From Paenibacillus faecalis (GTDB taxonomy: Bacteria > Bacillota > Bacilli > Paenibacillales > Paenibacillaceae), in the NCBI RefSeq assembly GCF_900289175.1, contig NZ_LT985747.1, positions 724,006-788,005 of the forward strand: a DNA stretch of 64,000 bases, given 5' to 3'. Shown here piece after piece: positions 17,533 to 27,123 of the stretch (the stretch's first letter is position 1; every line of letters starts with the position of its first letter). The notes beneath the pieces were generated by a model. The model saw only the letters and a program-made list of their open reading frames with translations. It searched no databases and was not told the DNA's origin. Position numbers and translations under genes: made by a program.

Positions 17533-18567
17533 CTATTCAAACTTGATTTTAATCTGAAACAGCCCTGCCTTTCGCATAGCTGAATACAAAATAACAACTA
17601 ACGGTCCGACAAAAAAGCCAATGATGCCAACGAGCTTAAATCCGATATACATGCTGATCAAAGCAGGAAGCGCTCCGATTCCAACGGCATCGCCGATCAC
17701 TTTAGGCTCCAGGACACGCCGGATGACAGTGATCAGAATAAACATGATGACAAGTCCCAATCCTGTAAAAAGATCGCCTACAAACAGAAGATAGATTGCC
17801 CAGGGAATAAGTACCGAGCCTACACCCAGAATCGGCAATATATCAACAATCGTGACCAATAGCGCAATGGCCATCGGGTAGCTTACCCCGAGCAGCAGAA
17901 AACCAAACAGCGTGATCACATAGGTGAACAAGCTAAGAATTAATTGTGCCCGTAAAAAACCGAAGATGGAGCTCTTCAGGCTGCCGAGAACTTCATTGAC
18001 CTGAGACTGTGACGACTCGTCAAAGAAAGACAAGGCACTCTCACGCATCGTATCCAGACTGAAGCTGAACAAATAGACCGCGACAAAGAACACAATGGAT
18101 GTAACGAACATATTAGGCAATGTTTTGGCAAATGACAGAAACGTGGAGGAGAGCGTGTTCACTAAAGACTGCATATAGGATGATATGTTGGACATGAACA
18201 CTGTTAAGCTGTCAGCCAGTCCTGGTTGAATGCTGTTAAGCATGTCTTGTGCCTGCAAGATCGTTTGCTGTAAAAATTGATTTGCCCCTTCAAAATATTG
18301 GGGGGCTTTACTCCAGTACTCCACCAGTTGGGCAAAAACCTGAAGCCCCATTAAATACGCCAATAGCAGCAAAACTAGCAAAAACAGCGTACACGTAATT
18401 ACGGAAGACACGGTCCGGCTTAAACGTGCTCTTTTCATTAAGAAACGATTGATCGGCTCCAGCGATATGGCAATAACTAACGCCAGTAAAAAAGGGGCTC
18501 CCACTGTGAACATACCGTAGATTAACAAGAGCCCCAAACCAATTAAAACTAACTGCTTCCCAGACAT
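17533..18567 (-). CDS. ytvI: YtvI-like sporulation membrane protein (AI-2E transporter family)
   Basis: 344 aa with about eight membrane segments in the AI-2E exporter/PerM layout: three at the N-terminus, a helical extracytoplasmic middle (about residues 80-150) and the conserved C-terminal block with LPILGVGSVLIPWAIYLL. Bacillus YtvI is a sporulation integral membrane protein of this family. The ATG has AAGGAAGTGA upstream. The substrate is unknown. Sporulation use is inferred from family and from cotJ next door. Confidence 0.85.
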   Translation of the reverse strand: MSGKQLVLIGLGLLLIYGMFTVGAPFLLALVIAISLEPINRFLMKRARLSRTVSSVITCTLFLLVLLLLAYLMGLQVFAQLVEYWSKAPQYFEGANQFLQQTILQAQDMLNSIQPGLADSLTVFMSNISSYMQSLVNTLSSTFLSFAKTLPNMFVTSIVFFVAVYLFSFSLDTMRESALSFFDESSQSQVNEVLGSLKSSIFGFLRAQLILSLFTYVITLFGFLLLGVSYPMAIALLVTIVDILPILGVGSVLIPWAIYLLFVGDLFTGLGLVIMFILITVIRRVLEPKVIGDAVGIGALPALISMYIGFKLVGIIGFFVGPLVVILYSAMRKAGLFQIKIKFE

Positions 18568-18604
18568 GGCTCACTTCCTTACTAACTGATCAAGTTCCTT
18601 ACCT

Positions 18605-19939
18605 TTATTCCGGATTTACGTCTTGGTTGGCAGCGCGTTTCCTGTAGATATTAACACGGGTGATGCGCAAGGGGGTGGCTTCTTCGACTTCAAAGACAAA
18701 GCCGTCTGACATTATTTTTTTGCCTTTTTGAGGATCTCCCTCAAGCTCTTTGAACAACCAGCCGCCAATCGAATCGACCGTCTGTTCATCAATATCCGCC
18801 CCGATCAGATCGTTGACCTCCTCAATTAACATCCGGCCATCCACGGAAATCATCTCACCTTCGATTTCCACTTCCGGACGCTCGTCCTCAAACTCATCAT
18901 ATAAATCTCCAACAATCTCCTCAAGTATCTTTTCCGCTGTTAAAATGCCGGCTGTTCCCCCGTACTCATCCACGACCAAAGCCATCTGCTCATGCCTTGT
19001 CTGCATCAAGCGAAGTACATGGCTGATCTCCATAAACTCCGGCACGTCCATAATCGGTCTAGCAATAGAAGCCAAATCCTTCCGCTGTTCCGCCGGGGCC
19101 ATAAGCAGGTCGGTAATATGGATAAAGCCGATGATCCGGTCCTTGTTCTCTCTGGCTACAGGATAGCGTGAATGCTTCGTCTCTTTCATGATTCTCAGGT
19201 TTTCATCCAGGGATAGATTGGTATACAGCACATGCATATCGGTACGCGGGAGCATGACCTCTCTTGCCCGAAGATCCGAAAAATCGAACAGGTTGTCCAT
19301 TAATTTCATCTCATTCTCATCGATGACCCCGCTTTTGGCACTCTCATTCATCAGAATGCGTATTTCTTCTTCAGAGTGAGCTGCTTCCGCTTCACTTACC
19401 GGTTCGATGCCAAACAAACGCAAAATACCGTTAGCAGATGCATTCAAAACCCAGATGACCGGAAGAAAAAGACGATAAAACCATAACAGGGGGGCAGATA
19501 ACACAAGGGCCGTTCCTTCTGTTCGCTGAATAGCAAGTGACTTTGGTGCAAGCTCCCCTAACACTATATGCAGAAACGTAATGATACAGAAGCCGACGGC
19601 GACAGAAATCGTTGAGATCATAACTTGGTCTGTTACTCCTACACTGTACATCAGCGGCTCAATTAACAGTTCGGAAATAGCCGGTTCCCCGATCCAACCA
19701 AGCCCCAAAGAGGTTAAAGTAATGCCCAGCTGCGTAGCTGATAAATAAGCATCAAGCTTTTGGTTCACTTTGAGAGCTACACCCGCCAAACGGTTTCCTT
19801 CACTAACAAGCTGGGTCAGCCTGGACTGGCGCATTTTGACGAGAGAAAATTCCGCGGCAACAAATACACCGTTCAACAAAACAAGTAAAAAAACCAAGAG
19901 CAGGTTTAAAATCAGTTTCCCGACCTCAAACTCCTCCAT
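18605..19939 (-). CDS. CNNM/CBS/CorC-HlyC membrane protein
   Basis: 444 aa. Residues 1-190 are the DUF21/CNNM transmembrane domain with about four helices, starting LILNLLLVFLLVLLNGVFVAAEFSLVK. A CBS pair follows (MLPRTDMHVLY, SRYPVARENKDRIIGFIH, QMALVVDEYGGTAGILTAEKI). The C-terminus is a CorC_HlyC domain (GWLFKELEGDP). Family members export or regulate magnesium. Older annotations call them hemolysins without good evidence. Bacillus paralogues include YhdP and YugS, and I cannot choose between them. Confidence 0.88.
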   Translation of the reverse strand: MEEFEVGKLILNLLLVFLLVLLNGVFVAAEFSLVKMRQSRLTQLVSEGNRLAGVALKVNQKLDAYLSATQLGITLTSLGLGWIGEPAISELLIEPLMYSVGVTDQVMISTISVAVGFCIITFLHIVLGELAPKSLAIQRTEGTALVLSAPLLWFYRLFLPVIWVLNASANGILRLFGIEPVSEAEAAHSEEEIRILMNESAKSGVIDENEMKLMDNLFDFSDLRAREVMLPRTDMHVLYTNLSLDENLRIMKETKHSRYPVARENKDRIIGFIHITDLLMAPAEQRKDLASIARPIMDVPEFMEISHVLRLMQTRHEQMALVVDEYGGTAGILTAEKILEEIVGDLYDEFEDERPEVEIEGEMISVDGRMLIEEVNDLIGADIDEQTVDSIGGWLFKELEGDPQKGKKIMSDGFVFEVEEATPLRITRVNIYRKRAANQDVNPE

Positions 19940-19962
19940 TGCGATACGCCTTCTTTCGGATT

Positions 19963-21102
19963 CTAGTCTGTAATAGCTTTTCTGGTTTTAAAATCAATAC
20001 CTTTGTAATACATATCCGCAACAAGTAAGTTAGGACCACAGCAGCTCACCGTGTCGCAATGGCAATTTACCGTCTGATTGAGCGGATGACCTGTTAACCA
20101 TGCTTCAAAAATCTCATCAAGCGTCTGGTTTTTAATGTTTCCAAATGGAGGGATGTCTGCAAAATCCGTCACGTAAACATCGCCTGAAAACAAGTTAACA
20201 TTGACTCGGTTTCGTCCATCAGGGTCATTGCGTACGGTCACGTTTCGTTCAGAACGGAGACGACGGATCAAGTCCCGGTCACTCTCCTCATGACTGCAGG
20301 CGAAGAAAGGAAGTGTGCCAAACAGCATCCATATATCCGGGTCCCGCGCATCCAGCAAATGATGTATAGCTGACTTTATATCAGACAAAGGCAACACTGG
20401 CAATGAAGCTGCGAAGTTGGATGCATACATCGGATGAACTTCATGTCGTTTGCAGCCCATCTGTTTAATCAGGTTATGAATCCCACCTAGTTTCTCGTGT
20501 GTACGATAGTTAATCATCGATTCAGCGGAAATAAACATACCTGCTTCGCTAAGCTTCTCTGCATTCAGAAGCATAGTGTCATACAGCCGATACGCGGCCT
20601 CTTTGGATACAGGATGCCCGCTGTTAGCAAAACCAACCTCATGAAAATCATCTCCGTTCAAATAATTGAACGAAATATGCATAACATCAAGATAAGGCAG
20701 CATTTTCTCGTATCTGCCAATATCCAATGTTAAATTGGAATTGATCTGGGTACGTATACCGCGCTCTTTGGCATACTTCAACAAGGGCACGATAACGTTA
20801 TCCACGGTTTTCCCCAAAAAGGCCGGCTCCCCGCCTGTCATGCTGATCGTCTCTAAATGCTCCACTTCATCCAGCCGCTTCAGCATCACATCCAGCGGCA
20901 GCATCGGCGACTCTTTCATGACAAGCATATCGCCGACGGCGCAATGCTCACAGCGCATATTACACAGATGGGTAACCGTCATTTCCACACTTGTCAGCAC
21001 ATGTCGTCCGTGTTCTCGCAAAGATGTAATCGGGTCCCATGGATCATAACTTGGGGAAATGGTTTTCAAAACAGGCTGATAGGGTCTAGCTGTATTACTC
21101 AT
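19963..21102 (-). CDS. yfkAB: YfkAB radical-SAM protein with CxCxxxxC motif
   Basis: 379 aa. The radical-SAM iron-sulfur triad is in THLCNMRCEHCAVGD (CxxxCxxC), followed by the GGEP motif TGGEPAF. Near the C-terminus CHCDTVSCCGPN gives the CxCxxxxC motif that names the YfkAB family. The length matches B. subtilis YfkAB. Extra cysteines suggest an auxiliary cluster, as in SPASM-type enzymes. The substrate is unknown. AAAGGTGG precedes the ATG. It has its own extended -10 promoter upstream. Confidence 0.92.
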   Translation of the reverse strand: MSNTARPYQPVLKTISPSYDPWDPITSLREHGRHVLTSVEMTVTHLCNMRCEHCAVGDMLVMKESPMLPLDVMLKRLDEVEHLETISMTGGEPAFLGKTVDNVIVPLLKYAKERGIRTQINSNLTLDIGRYEKMLPYLDVMHISFNYLNGDDFHEVGFANSGHPVSKEAAYRLYDTMLLNAEKLSEAGMFISAESMINYRTHEKLGGIHNLIKQMGCKRHEVHPMYASNFAASLPVLPLSDIKSAIHHLLDARDPDIWMLFGTLPFFACSHEESDRDLIRRLRSERNVTVRNDPDGRNRVNVNLFSGDVYVTDFADIPPFGNIKNQTLDEIFEAWLTGHPLNQTVNCHCDTVSCCGPNLLVADMYYKGIDFKTRKAITD

Positions 21103-21194
21103 TGTTATCCACCTTTATATCATTTATTAACCGAATGCTTCTATAACAAACGATCGATTCAAACTAATAAATAACGGATTATATCCATTTCAAT

Positions 21195-21203
21195 ATTATA
21201 GCA
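21195..21203 (-). promoter_or_regulatory. Extended -10 promoter of yfkAB
   Basis: On the minus strand TGCTATAAT is an extended -10 box, about 93 nt before the yfkAB ATG. No good -35 was seen, as is usual for extended -10 promoters. Confidence 0.5.
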
Positions 21204-21237
21204 CACCTATTGTAACTAACTTTATTTTTCTCGTTAT

Positions 21238-23490
21238 CTAATCCGTTTCCGGAGAAATGGAGGCAGCTTGTTTGGAATGACTGCGATGCTGAAACATCCA
21301 TGCGGGACTCCACCAATTCACTTGACCAAGCAGCTTCATAAAAGCCGGAACAAGCAGTATTCGTATGATGGTCGCATCCAGTAGAACAGCAGCGGTGAGA
21401 CCAAGACCAATCGCTTTCATTACTTCATTGTCTGTAAATATAAACGCTCCGACAACAACAGCAAGAATAAGCGCCGCACTTGTAATTAATCCTCCCGTTT
21501 TTTCCAGTCCGTCCGCCGTACTCCGTTCATTATCACCGGTAGATTTGTAGCTTTCCATAATACGCGATAATAAAATAACCTCATAATCCATGGAAATACC
21601 AAATACGACGCAAAAAATCAATATAGGCAAAAACGCAAATACAGAACCGGTATGGGTGATGCCGAACCATTGAGCACCGATCCCTTCCTGAAACACCCAT
21701 ACGACAATACCAAGACCTGCTCCCAGGCTGAAAACATTCATTGTTACGGCTTTGAGCGGCAAGATGACAGAGCGAAAAGCGAATAACAATACAACATACG
21801 TCGTAATAAACACAAACATAAGAACAATTGGTGTGGCCTGTCTAATTTTTTGCATAATATCGAGCTTAAAGGCCGCAGCCCCTGTGACATAGGTCTGAAC
21901 TTCCGGTGTATCCATACTTCGCAGCTGAAGAATAAGCTCTTCCGTCTTTTGATTGGAATCGTCATATTTCGGTACAATCGCAACCGCAGCCATATTATCA
22001 CGGACAACATGATGCTTCTCCAACATCTGCTTCATCTCTGGACGCGACAGGTCCATGGATGCCTGCACTACATTGCCGCGGGTAAGGCTGGTGTAGCTTT
22101 CCACCCGCTGAACGCCTTGAAGCTGTCTCACCTGTCCCATATAGCTTCTCATGGCCTGAATGCTTTGCGGCGATTCATAGGAATCGGGCAATTCAACGGC
22201 AGCCAATATCGGACTCAGCTCCCTTTCATCATAGGCCTTCTTCATCAGTTCATATCCATAACGTGATTCATAAGACGGTGGAAGAATCTCTGCTTCCGGA
22301 ATGTCGACCTTCATGGTTTTAACCGGAAACATAGCGAACATCAATAACATGATAACCGAAATAGAAATAAGGATCGGCCGTGCCATCACAAAAGCAGAAA
22401 TCCTATGCCACATCCCCGATCCGCGTCCATGACAAAAATCGCGAAAACGGCTCCCGAAAATAGGCAAAGCATTGATATTAGGACCCAGCAAAGATAAAAG
22501 AGCTGGCAACAACGTGTTGGCGGCCAACACCGAAATGAGCACCACCGCGATTCCACCGATACTGAACGATCGAAAGATCGGCAGGTCGATAAATGACATG
22601 GCGAAAAATCCGATTAAAACCGCTGCACCTGAGAACATTACCGCTTTTCCCGCCGAAGCACAGGAAATCGATACCGCCTGCTCCGTACTCCGCTTTGATA
22701 TTTCTTCGCGGAAACGGCTAACAACAAAGAGCGCATAATCGATGCCTACCGCAAGGCCCAGCATTGTCACTGCATTCGGAAGAAAGTTGCTGATGTTTCC
22801 ATCAACAACCGCAACGAAATAAAGCAAGCCCATCGTTACCGTTACGCTGATCAAACCTGCAATCAACGGCAGCAATGCAGCTGTAAGCGTGCCGAACACA
22901 AGCAGCAAAATGATGAATGCCAGTGGCAATCCGATCATTTCCGCCTTAAAAATATCACTTTTCACCGCTTCATTCATGTCGGCAAATATGGCCGTGTTGC
23001 CGGTCAAATATGTATTTGCGCCTGTAATCGCCGGGATGTCTGCCCGAATTTCATCAAAGTTCGCAAGCGCCGTTGCTGTATCTTCATTCAGCATGACGGT
23101 TACAGAAATAATGTGGTCTTGTCCAGGTTTCCTCGAAGCGATGTTGATAAACATATCACGAACATAAGGCTTGTCCAGCAACGGAGCTAGCTCATCCAGA
23201 ATTCGCTTTTGCTGTTTGCCAGTGGTCAGGTTCTGGTCTTCTTCACCTTCGATAACAACATCAATCATTGTAGCCGACAAACCTAGTCCTTCTTCAAGTT
23301 TCTCGATTCCGATCAAATAAGGGCTGTCTTTTGGAGAGAACCCGTTTTGATGTAGCTGTGAGGGCAGCTGCAACGCAAACGGTATTAACATGCAAAATAA
23401 AACAAACCATGCAGCAACAATAGCGCGACGGAAGCGAAACACGAACCGGCCCCACCGGTATAACAGATGATCCCCGCCATGTTGATCCAT
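21238..23490 (-). CDS. MMPL/RND-family membrane transporter
   Basis: 750 aa in two repeats of six membrane segments. Each repeat has an N-terminal helix, a large extracytoplasmic loop (about residues 45-170 and 400-530) and five more helices, the MMPL layout. The segments GNTAIFADMNEAVKSDIFKAE and LAVGIDYALFVVSRFREE in the first half, and VVFGISMDYEVILLSR in the second, are typical. Such proteins move lipids or drugs out of the cell. Substrate unknown. GGGAGG lies 7 nt before the ATG at 23490. It follows the HD-GYP gene closely and is probably co-transcribed with it. Confidence 0.88.
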   Translation of the reverse strand: MDQHGGDHLLYRWGRFVFRFRRAIVAAWFVLFCMLIPFALQLPSQLHQNGFSPKDSPYLIGIEKLEEGLGLSATMIDVVIEGEEDQNLTTGKQQKRILDELAPLLDKPYVRDMFINIASRKPGQDHIISVTVMLNEDTATALANFDEIRADIPAITGANTYLTGNTAIFADMNEAVKSDIFKAEMIGLPLAFIILLLVFGTLTAALLPLIAGLISVTVTMGLLYFVAVVDGNISNFLPNAVTMLGLAVGIDYALFVVSRFREEISKRSTEQAVSISCASAGKAVMFSGAAVLIGFFAMSFIDLPIFRSFSIGGIAVVLISVLAANTLLPALLSLLGPNINALPIFGSRFRDFCHGRGSGMWHRISAFVMARPILISISVIMLLMFAMFPVKTMKVDIPEAEILPPSYESRYGYELMKKAYDERELSPILAAVELPDSYESPQSIQAMRSYMGQVRQLQGVQRVESYTSLTRGNVVQASMDLSRPEMKQMLEKHHVVRDNMAAVAIVPKYDDSNQKTEELILQLRSMDTPEVQTYVTGAAAFKLDIMQKIRQATPIVLMFVFITTYVVLLFAFRSVILPLKAVTMNVFSLGAGLGIVVWVFQEGIGAQWFGITHTGSVFAFLPILIFCVVFGISMDYEVILLSRIMESYKSTGDNERSTADGLEKTGGLITSAALILAVVVGAFIFTDNEVMKAIGLGLTAAVLLDATIIRILLVPAFMKLLGQVNWWSPAWMFQHRSHSKQAASISPETD

Positions 23491-23513
23491 GGTACTTCCT
23501 CCCTGCGTTCCAT

Positions 23514-24605
23514 TCATTCCTGCTTCGTTGTCCCTATACTGGATATCATCACAGCCAGTGATTCCGACATATCTATTTCATAAGGCTGCGTGAGCTCCTC
23601 TCCTGCAGCGCTGGATAATACACGAACGACCGGTCGATGGGGTACATCCGGGTGAATCCTGGAAACCACTCCCGTTTCCCCCGTCGAGAGCTGAACCGTC
23701 ATGCCGGGAGGATAAATGGCAACCCGATCGCGGAACAGCGCAAGAAAGCTTTGTTCATACAAGGTTCCCGAACCGGCGTACATCACCTCTACCGCTTGAT
23801 GTGGCAGCATGGCAGGGCGATAAACCCGATGGGTTGTCATAGCATCATAAGAATCAGTAATGGCAATCCATTTGGCAAACTCATGAATATCCGGTCCTTT
23901 CAGACCTCGTGGATAACCTGAGCCATTCAACCGCTCGTGATGCTGAAGCGCACAATGCGCAGAAACAAGTGGAATATTCGGCTCGTCCTTTAACATATTG
24001 AAGCCTATTTCAGCATGTTTTTGTATTTCCCGGAATTCCTCATCTGTCAAGCGCCCCGGCTTTTGAATCAGAGCTGCAGGAAGCCGGGTTTTGCCGATAT
24101 CATGCAACAGCGCTCCAAAGCCAAGTACTTTGATCTCATCCCGGCTGTAGCCATGAGAGATCCCCAGCACGATAGAGTACAGACATACATTCAAGGAATG
24201 CTGATATAGATTATAATCACTCGTACTCATATCGGTAAGCAGCACCATCGATTCATCTACCGCAAATATTTCGCCCATAATCGTCTCCATAAGCCCGGAA
24301 AAGGTCTTGCCCAAATGAAGAAAACTGCCCTTGATGGTAGACCGCTCCTCCAGGTTCTTGAAACCCGCTCGAATCGAACCGATAGCCTCAAGCTTGGTCT
24401 CTTCGCTTATCAACTCTGGAATAACGATATCTTCAGTTTTCTTATCCTCGATATATACATAGCTAAGATTCAGAACGCTCAAGCGTCGGATGATCGTATC
24501 TGTCAGCTTCACACCTTCTGCTAACAGGATCAATCCGTCGTTATTGTAGATTTTTTTACCGAGTGTCATTCCGGGCTTCAATAAGTTTACGGGTATAAGA
24601 CGCAA
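23514..24605 (-). CDS. HD-GYP domain protein (c-di-GMP phosphodiesterase-like) (1)
   Basis: About 363 aa from a TTG at 24605, with AGAGGAAG upstream; the start reads MRLIPVNLLKPGMTLG. The HD core is LLHDIGK. The extended metal and GYP motifs are in HAEIGFNML and QHHERLNGSGYPRGL, as in active c-di-GMP phosphodiesterases. No membrane or receiver domain is present. The N-terminal 110 residues are a small sensor-like region shared with the HD-GYP protein at 27970. Probably an operon with the MMPL gene downstream. Confidence 0.88.
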   Translation of the reverse strand: MRLIPVNLLKPGMTLGKKIYNNDGLILLAEGVKLTDTIIRRLSVLNLSYVYIEDKKTEDIVIPELISEETKLEAIGSIRAGFKNLEERSTIKGSFLHLGKTFSGLMETIMGEIFAVDESMVLLTDMSTSDYNLYQHSLNVCLYSIVLGISHGYSRDEIKVLGFGALLHDIGKTRLPAALIQKPGRLTDEEFREIQKHAEIGFNMLKDEPNIPLVSAHCALQHHERLNGSGYPRGLKGPDIHEFAKWIAITDSYDAMTTHRVYRPAMLPHQAVEVMYAGSGTLYEQSFLALFRDRVAIYPPGMTVQLSTGETGVVSRIHPDVPHRPVVRVLSSAAGEELTQPYEIDMSESLAVMISSIGTTKQE

Positions 24606-24682
24606 GCTGCCACTTCCTCTGCATATCAATATATGAATGGTTTGTTTCTACAACAAAAATGTTATAGGTTTAAAAAATCAAT

Positions 24683-25510
24683 TTACCGCATAATAAATAG
24701 CCAAAAAACAGCAGCTAGTACAAAACGGTAGATTGCAAAGTGAGTTAGCCGTATTTTTTGAATCAGCTTCATAAACGCCAAAACTACAAAATATGCGACC
24801 ACGAAGGATACGATAAACCCGGTAATAAACAGACCGAGCACATCGCCTGTAAAGTAACGGTACGATTCCAGCAGCTCATACCCGGCTGCGGCACACATAA
24901 TCGGAATAGCGATCAAAAACGAGAAATCAGCAGCAGCCTTATAGCTCACTCCGCTTAGCATCCCACCGGAAATCGTCGATCCTGAACGTGAAAATCCGGG
25001 CCAAAGCACCGATACAATCTGGTACAAGCCAATGAGCAGTGCTTGCTTGTATGTCAGATCATCCAGTTCATGAGCAGTAATCCGGGATTTAGTTTTATTG
25101 TACCACTCTGCAAACATCATAAATATACCACCTGCTACAAGAGCGTACAGCACAGTTTGGGCGCTAAATAAACTTTTGATAAAATCTTTTGCAAAAAAAG
25201 CAACCAGAAGCGCCGGAGCGATCCCCAGAAATACATGAACCAGATTCAAACGTTTCTTGGGCTTGCCTTGTCTGAATAACGGTTCGCTGTGACTAATGCC
25301 CAGAAGATTCATTATGCGCCGCCAATAAACCAACGCGATCGCAAGAATTGCGCCGAGCTGAATGACAATCTCAAACGTTTTCATGATCGGTGTTTGGTCA
25401 TCATACCCCATCACCTTGGCCGTCAAAATCATATGACCTGTCGATGATACCGGAATAAATTCCGTTAATCCTTCTACAATCCCCAATATAATGGATGTGA
25501 TAAAATCCAT
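24683..25510 (-). CDS. uppP: Undecaprenyl-diphosphatase UppP (BacA)
   Basis: 275 aa with about eight membrane helices. It removes one phosphate from undecaprenyl diphosphate to recycle the lipid carrier of cell-wall synthesis, and extra copies give bacitracin resistance. Both family signatures are intact: EGLTEFIPVSSTGH at the N-terminus and LWPGFSRSGSTISGG in the second half. GAGAGG is 8 nt before the second Met (25510); the first ATG at 25516 touches the ribosome site. Single gene. Confidence 0.95.
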   Translation of the reverse strand: MDFITSIILGIVEGLTEFIPVSSTGHMILTAKVMGYDDQTPIMKTFEIVIQLGAILAIALVYWRRIMNLLGISHSEPLFRQGKPKKRLNLVHVFLGIAPALLVAFFAKDFIKSLFSAQTVLYALVAGGIFMMFAEWYNKTKSRITAHELDDLTYKQALLIGLYQIVSVLWPGFSRSGSTISGGMLSGVSYKAAADFSFLIAIPIMCAAAGYELLESYRYFTGDVLGLFITGFIVSFVVAYFVVLAFMKLIQKIRLTHFAIYRFVLAAVFWLFIMR

Positions 25511-25581
25511 GGCCATCCCCTCTCATCTTCAGCTTTGTCCTACTCATATGTATGCTCGGCTGAAGAAAGATAGTCGGATGC

Positions 25582-27015
25582 TCAGGATAACCATCTTGGA
25601 AAAAAACTTTCCTCTAAAGCTCCGGGGCGCGACAATTCCTGTCTGAGCAAATCACGAATAAACTCCGGAAGCATGAAAAGAATATCTTGACCATTGGCCA
25701 ATGTTTCATACCCGATTTTAAAGGTAAACATGTCAAGCGTTCCTACCGTATACTCCCGATCTTTCATCATGGGCTTACCTTGAACGCTCACCTGTGTAAT
25801 TTTATGGTAATAAGGCCCTTCTCTGTCGTATATAATTTCCAGTCCATCTACAGCCAGAACGCCTAGCACGTTTCCTCTGAATCCGAAGCCTGTAATCTTT
25901 TTATTGTAAAATTCAGGAAGGAGACTTTCCTCCAGTGCTTGCATAATTTCCGAGCCTCGAAGCTTCATGACACAAGGATTTATTGGCGATGGACAAAGCG
26001 CATGGATCATACCTGTACTAATCTTTCCGGCAGGCAGATGACCGAGCAGCTGGCCCGCATTGACGATAGCAATTTCTGCACTCGTATGATGACGAACCGC
26101 CTGTGCGAGCAAATTGGCGAACGAGGACTCCTTCTCGTAGTTTATTTCCAGTCTTCGATCCGTTACCGCAACAGCTTCCTGCAAGCGCTCTTCGGCTTGT
26201 TTGCGATGCAGCAGCACCGCGTTCTCTACTTCCGGATCAAGCTCCGAACATTTCACCGGAATGCAGCAGCCTCCCGTAACAGTAAAATTCTCATTCGATG
26301 CCTCTCGCTTCAGCTCAACTTTTCCAACATAATGACCGAATTTTCCGGCTCCGCATACAGCCGTTCCTTTAATCATTAAAGGCTCTTCTAACACATGGTG
26401 AGTATGACCACCCAAAATAACATCGATCCCGCTCACGCTGTCTGCTATGATTTGATCCGCCTGAATACCGAGGTGGGACATTACGACTACTACGTCTACC
26501 TGCTCTCTAAGAAGCTGTACCTGCTTACTGATACAAGTTACAGGGTCCATGGCATTCCAGCCCAACAGCTCATAAAAACGATCGAACGCTGCGGTTGCTC
26601 CTATTAATCCAATTTTAATGCCGCTCTTTTCCACAATCACATGTTCTTTCATCCACTCCGGAGGTTTGTCTGTCGCTATCTCGTATATGTTGCAGCATAC
26701 GACAGGACACAGCAAGCCTGCATAAGCTGTCTTTAAAGCTTCCGGCGGGACGGTCAACCCTTCATTATTACCGATCGTTATAGCGTCATAACCGGTCAGG
26801 TTGATTACATCCACGTTCGCCTGTCCCATCGTGCCTTCCGTTTCGACAGCTGCCCGGTCCATATGATCGCCGATATCAAGAACCAATACAGCCTCTTCTT
26901 CTGCAGCTATTCTTTCCCGGGAAATAACTGCCGCATTTGCACTCATCATCCCAAAATGACTGTGTATATCGTTCGTGTGCAATATCGTCAGCTTATCAGC
27001 TTTCGTCTGACTCAT
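25582..27015 (-). CDS. yunD: YunD-like 5'-nucleotidase/metallophosphatase
   Basis: 477 aa. The N-terminal calcineurin-type metallophosphatase domain shows LTILHTNDIHSHFG, LDIGDHMDR, IGNNEG, MSHLG and GGHTHH. A 5'-nucleotidase C-terminal domain follows (from about residue 300). There is no signal peptide, so it is cytoplasmic, unlike secreted UshA enzymes. Length and layout fit B. subtilis YunD, a putative nucleoside phosphatase. yunC is also in this window but 24 kb away. GGGAGGGG precedes the ATG. Confidence 0.87.
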   Translation of the reverse strand: MSQTKADKLTILHTNDIHSHFGMMSANAAVISRERIAAEEEAVLVLDIGDHMDRAAVETEGTMGQANVDVINLTGYDAITIGNNEGLTVPPEALKTAYAGLLCPVVCCNIYEIATDKPPEWMKEHVIVEKSGIKIGLIGATAAFDRFYELLGWNAMDPVTCISKQVQLLREQVDVVVVMSHLGIQADQIIADSVSGIDVILGGHTHHVLEEPLMIKGTAVCGAGKFGHYVGKVELKREASNENFTVTGGCCIPVKCSELDPEVENAVLLHRKQAEERLQEAVAVTDRRLEINYEKESSFANLLAQAVRHHTSAEIAIVNAGQLLGHLPAGKISTGMIHALCPSPINPCVMKLRGSEIMQALEESLLPEFYNKKITGFGFRGNVLGVLAVDGLEIIYDREGPYYHKITQVSVQGKPMMKDREYTVGTLDMFTFKIGYETLANGQDILFMLPEFIRDLLRQELSRPGALEESFFPRWLS

Positions 27016-27123
27016 AAGCGGCCCCTCCCTATGACATAATCGATTTTTCAGGTCTTACAAGCATAACATTTTCGTTAAAATTATGGTATATTGAAGCCCA
27101 TAACAATTTGAGGTGAAGCGAAA